In this document: piece by piece, positions 62,526 through 64,000 of the stretch
Layout of the letters: each line of letters starts with the position of its first letter
Position numbering within the stretch: position 1 is the stretch's first letter
Source: JAXGPP01 sp040766885
GTDB taxonomy: Bacteria; Planctomycetota; Planctomycetia; Pirellulales; Thermoguttaceae
DNA length: 64,000 nucleotides
Direction: 5' to 3'
Assembly (NCBI GenBank): GCA_040766885.1
Contig: JAXGPP010000009.1
Location: 186,001 to 250,000, forward strand
Made by a program: the position numbers and the translations under genes
The notes under the pieces: generated by a model
Told to the model about the DNA's origin: nothing
The model's input: only the letters and a program-made list of their open reading frames with translations
Databases searched by the model: none

Positions 62526-64000
62526 ATGAGTGGCCAGCATTTCTTCAAGGCAAGCTCTGTCGCGGGGCTTCTTTTCGGGTGCCTTCTGGCAGTGATCCTG
62601 TTCACTCGCCCCAGCAGTGCACAAAGCGTCGAGGAACTACGGCACAGACTGGAACAATTGCCACGCCCGTGGAACGAGCGCGTTCATCGCATTACGCAGA
62701 CGGAGTACGAACAGACGCTTCGCTTCTGGACTGACAAGCATCCCGAATGGCTTACCCTCGAGCAGATCGGCCAGTCGGTCAAGGGATACGGGATTCATCT
62801 TCTGGGAGTTACCGACCGGTCCGTGCCGGACGATGACAAGCATGTCTGCCTGGTCACGGCGTTGCATGGCGGGCCAGAGCGGTCGGGTACTTCGACGATC
62901 CTCCATCTCGTCGAATGGTTGTTGGGCAGGGATCCAGAGGCCGCCGAAGTGCGCCGAAAACAGATCATGCTCATCATGCCGATCGTCAATCCCGAAGCCT
63001 ACTTCGAGACCGATCGCTTTGGCAATGTCCACGGAATCGACCCTTACACGGGTGGCGGGCCCGAAAACTGGGATTTTACCACCCTGACCTACAAGCGGTT
63101 AAACGAGGCGCCAGAGGTTGCAGCATTCCTGTCGGTGGTCGATCGTTACCAGCCTGAGGCGATCGTCGATGTCCACGGCATCGGACTTCAGGAGTTTGCC
63201 GTCGAACAGCTTGGCGATCGGACGATGTACCAGGGGCAGACGATGTTCGAGGTGACTGGCTCTGCATATTCCAATTACGCCCTCCGCCCTTGGGACTGGC
63301 GCGTGACCGAGGCGATGGTCGATTCCGGTGTCCAGGCCGGATATCCCTCGGACCGCTTTGAAGCCGACGCCCAGAGGTTATTCTGGGGGCCGGCGCTGCA
63401 GCCAATTGCCGATCGTTTCTGGCTTGGCCGCCCCAATTTCTACACGGCTCAGTACGCCTACGCGAAGTACCACTCGCTCTTAGCCGCGCTGGAAGTGGGA
63501 TGGGAAGAGAGCGGGTTGCGCCGGCTGCAAGGGCTGTTGCACCTGGGGAACGAAGGCACACCGGGACAACCCGGATACCCGGTCAACCACATTCGGTCAT
63601 TCTGCGGTCACTTCATTTCGGCCTGCGGCGTGACCGCCGCCGAGCGTCGCCGAAGCCGCGTTGAACTCTGGGAATCGCAAAGCCGATTCACCCAAGCGAT
63701 GCTCTACCCGCAGACGGATGGACGCGACACCTACCTGGTGGCGCTCACCCCGGAAGCAGGCGCACTCATCCAGGGCGACAAGATGGCGCTGCTCGACGCT
63801 TTGCGCTCGCGGTCGGAAATGGACGCCGAAGCGATACGGGTATTCTTCGAGGCCGGTCCCGAGGTGAAACTGGCAGCCGAACCTGCCGCCCGGCCTCCCG
63901 AGCATCCCGTCGCAACCGCGCCTCCGAGGCACGGCCTTTGTCTCAAGCTTCGCCTGCCCTATCGCGATCCGCAGATCATCGATCTGCGGCTGAACGGGCA
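62526..64000 (+). CDS. secreted M14-type zinc carboxypeptidase (3' end beyond the window)
   Basis: An open frame of 491 codons to the window edge. A signal peptide (AGLLFGCLLAVILFTRPSSA) is followed by an M14-like fold: TLEQIGQSVKGYGIHLLGV, VTALHGGPERSG (zinc His and Glu, in the form HGGPE rather than the usual HxxE), MLIMPIVNPEAY and AIVDVHGIG (third zinc ligand). It probably cuts peptides or peptidoglycan stems outside the cell. AGGAG lies 7 bp before the ATG. The last ~80 visible residues appear to be an accessory domain. Confidence 0.8.
   Translation, partial: MSGQHFFKASSVAGLLFGCLLAVILFTRPSSAQSVEELRHRLEQLPRPWNERVHRITQTEYEQTLRFWTDKHPEWLTLEQIGQSVKGYGIHLLGVTDRSVPDDDKHVCLVTALHGGPERSGTSTILHLVEWLLGRDPEAAEVRRKQIMLIMPIVNPEAYFETDRFGNVHGIDPYTGGGPENWDFTTLTYKRLNEAPEVAAFLSVVDRYQPEAIVDVHGIGLQEFAVEQLGDRTMYQGQTMFEVTGSAYSNYALRPWDWRVTEAMVDSGVQAGYPSDRFEADAQRLFWGPALQPIADRFWLGRPNFYTAQYAYAKYHSLLAALEVGWEESGLRRLQGLLHLGNEGTPGQPGYPVNHIRSFCGHFISACGVTAAERRRSRVELWESQSRFTQAMLYPQTDGRDTYLVALTPEAGALIQGDKMALLDALRSRSEMDAEAIRVFFEAGPEVKLAAEPAARPPEHPVATAPPRHGLCLKLRLPYRDPQIIDLRLNG

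Noticed and set aside
1..64000. CRISPR arrays, rRNA genes or complete insertion sequences
   Set aside because: No regularly spaced repeats, no rRNA signature blocks, and no transposase frame with terminal repeats were seen.

Overview
The window looks like a piece of a GC-rich planctomycete chromosome, probably of the Pirellulales type. The evidence is the mix of genes: an RHS fragment among secreted TPR proteins, small membrane proteins that open with an NPYAPP motif or with two-cysteine zinc ribbons, an ECF sigma factor beside a very large membrane-anchored alpha-2-macroglobulin, a lysine-only histone H1-like peptide, paired HtrA-type proteases, HD-GYP regulators, and an Omp85 protein with a long disordered insert. 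The assignment rests on gene content and recognised families, not on a database search.

Bases 1-10,700 are a rearranged RHS/TPR block. It holds four TPR genes (168, 2647, 6382, 8137), two of them near-identical long paralogues. It also holds one 5'-truncated RHS gene with an intact variable C-terminal tip, two detached RHS remnants (6206-6340 and 10139-10293, the latter a perfect 155-bp copy of 849-1003), a frameshifted membrane gene and two small genes. A palindromic element and a promoter with no obvious gene follow.

Bases 11,000-18,700 (minus strand) read as an ECF sigma factor, a 1688-residue alpha-2-macroglobulin with an anti-sigma-like N-terminus, a small secreted protein and cinA. A 1.7-kb gene-free stretch leads to a 41-residue H1-like gene with its own promoter and terminator. 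Next come a PP-loop ATPase with rnc, an HtrA protease, a CbiA-like protein that has lost both its P-loop and its catalytic cysteine, a tsaE/thiL pair and a second HtrA protease.

Bases 29,000-36,300 (minus strand) carry a lipoprotein, an SDR reductase, a collapsed P1B-ATPase pseudogene, two zinc-ribbon membrane proteins, an overlapping nucleoside deoxyribosyltransferase/HD-phosphohydrolase pair and a double-ACT protein. Bases 36,400-40,800 are a compact HDOD / hybrid histidine kinase / HD-GYP operon. They are followed by a small lipoprotein, tRNA-Val(TAC), and a TPP riboswitch driving thiC.

Bases 43,600-51,400 hold an Omp85/BamA-like gene, apt, a secreted Dabb protein, a SpoU methyltransferase and an RND/MMPL exporter. 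Bases 51,400-62,300 form a possible signalling cluster: a 2022-residue hybrid kinase with an N-terminal pseudokinase, a divergent methyltransferase resembling fatty-acid-methyl-ester signal synthases, a FadL-type porin, an HD-GYP response regulator and a free-standing HPt protein. The window ends inside a secreted M14-type zinc peptidase.
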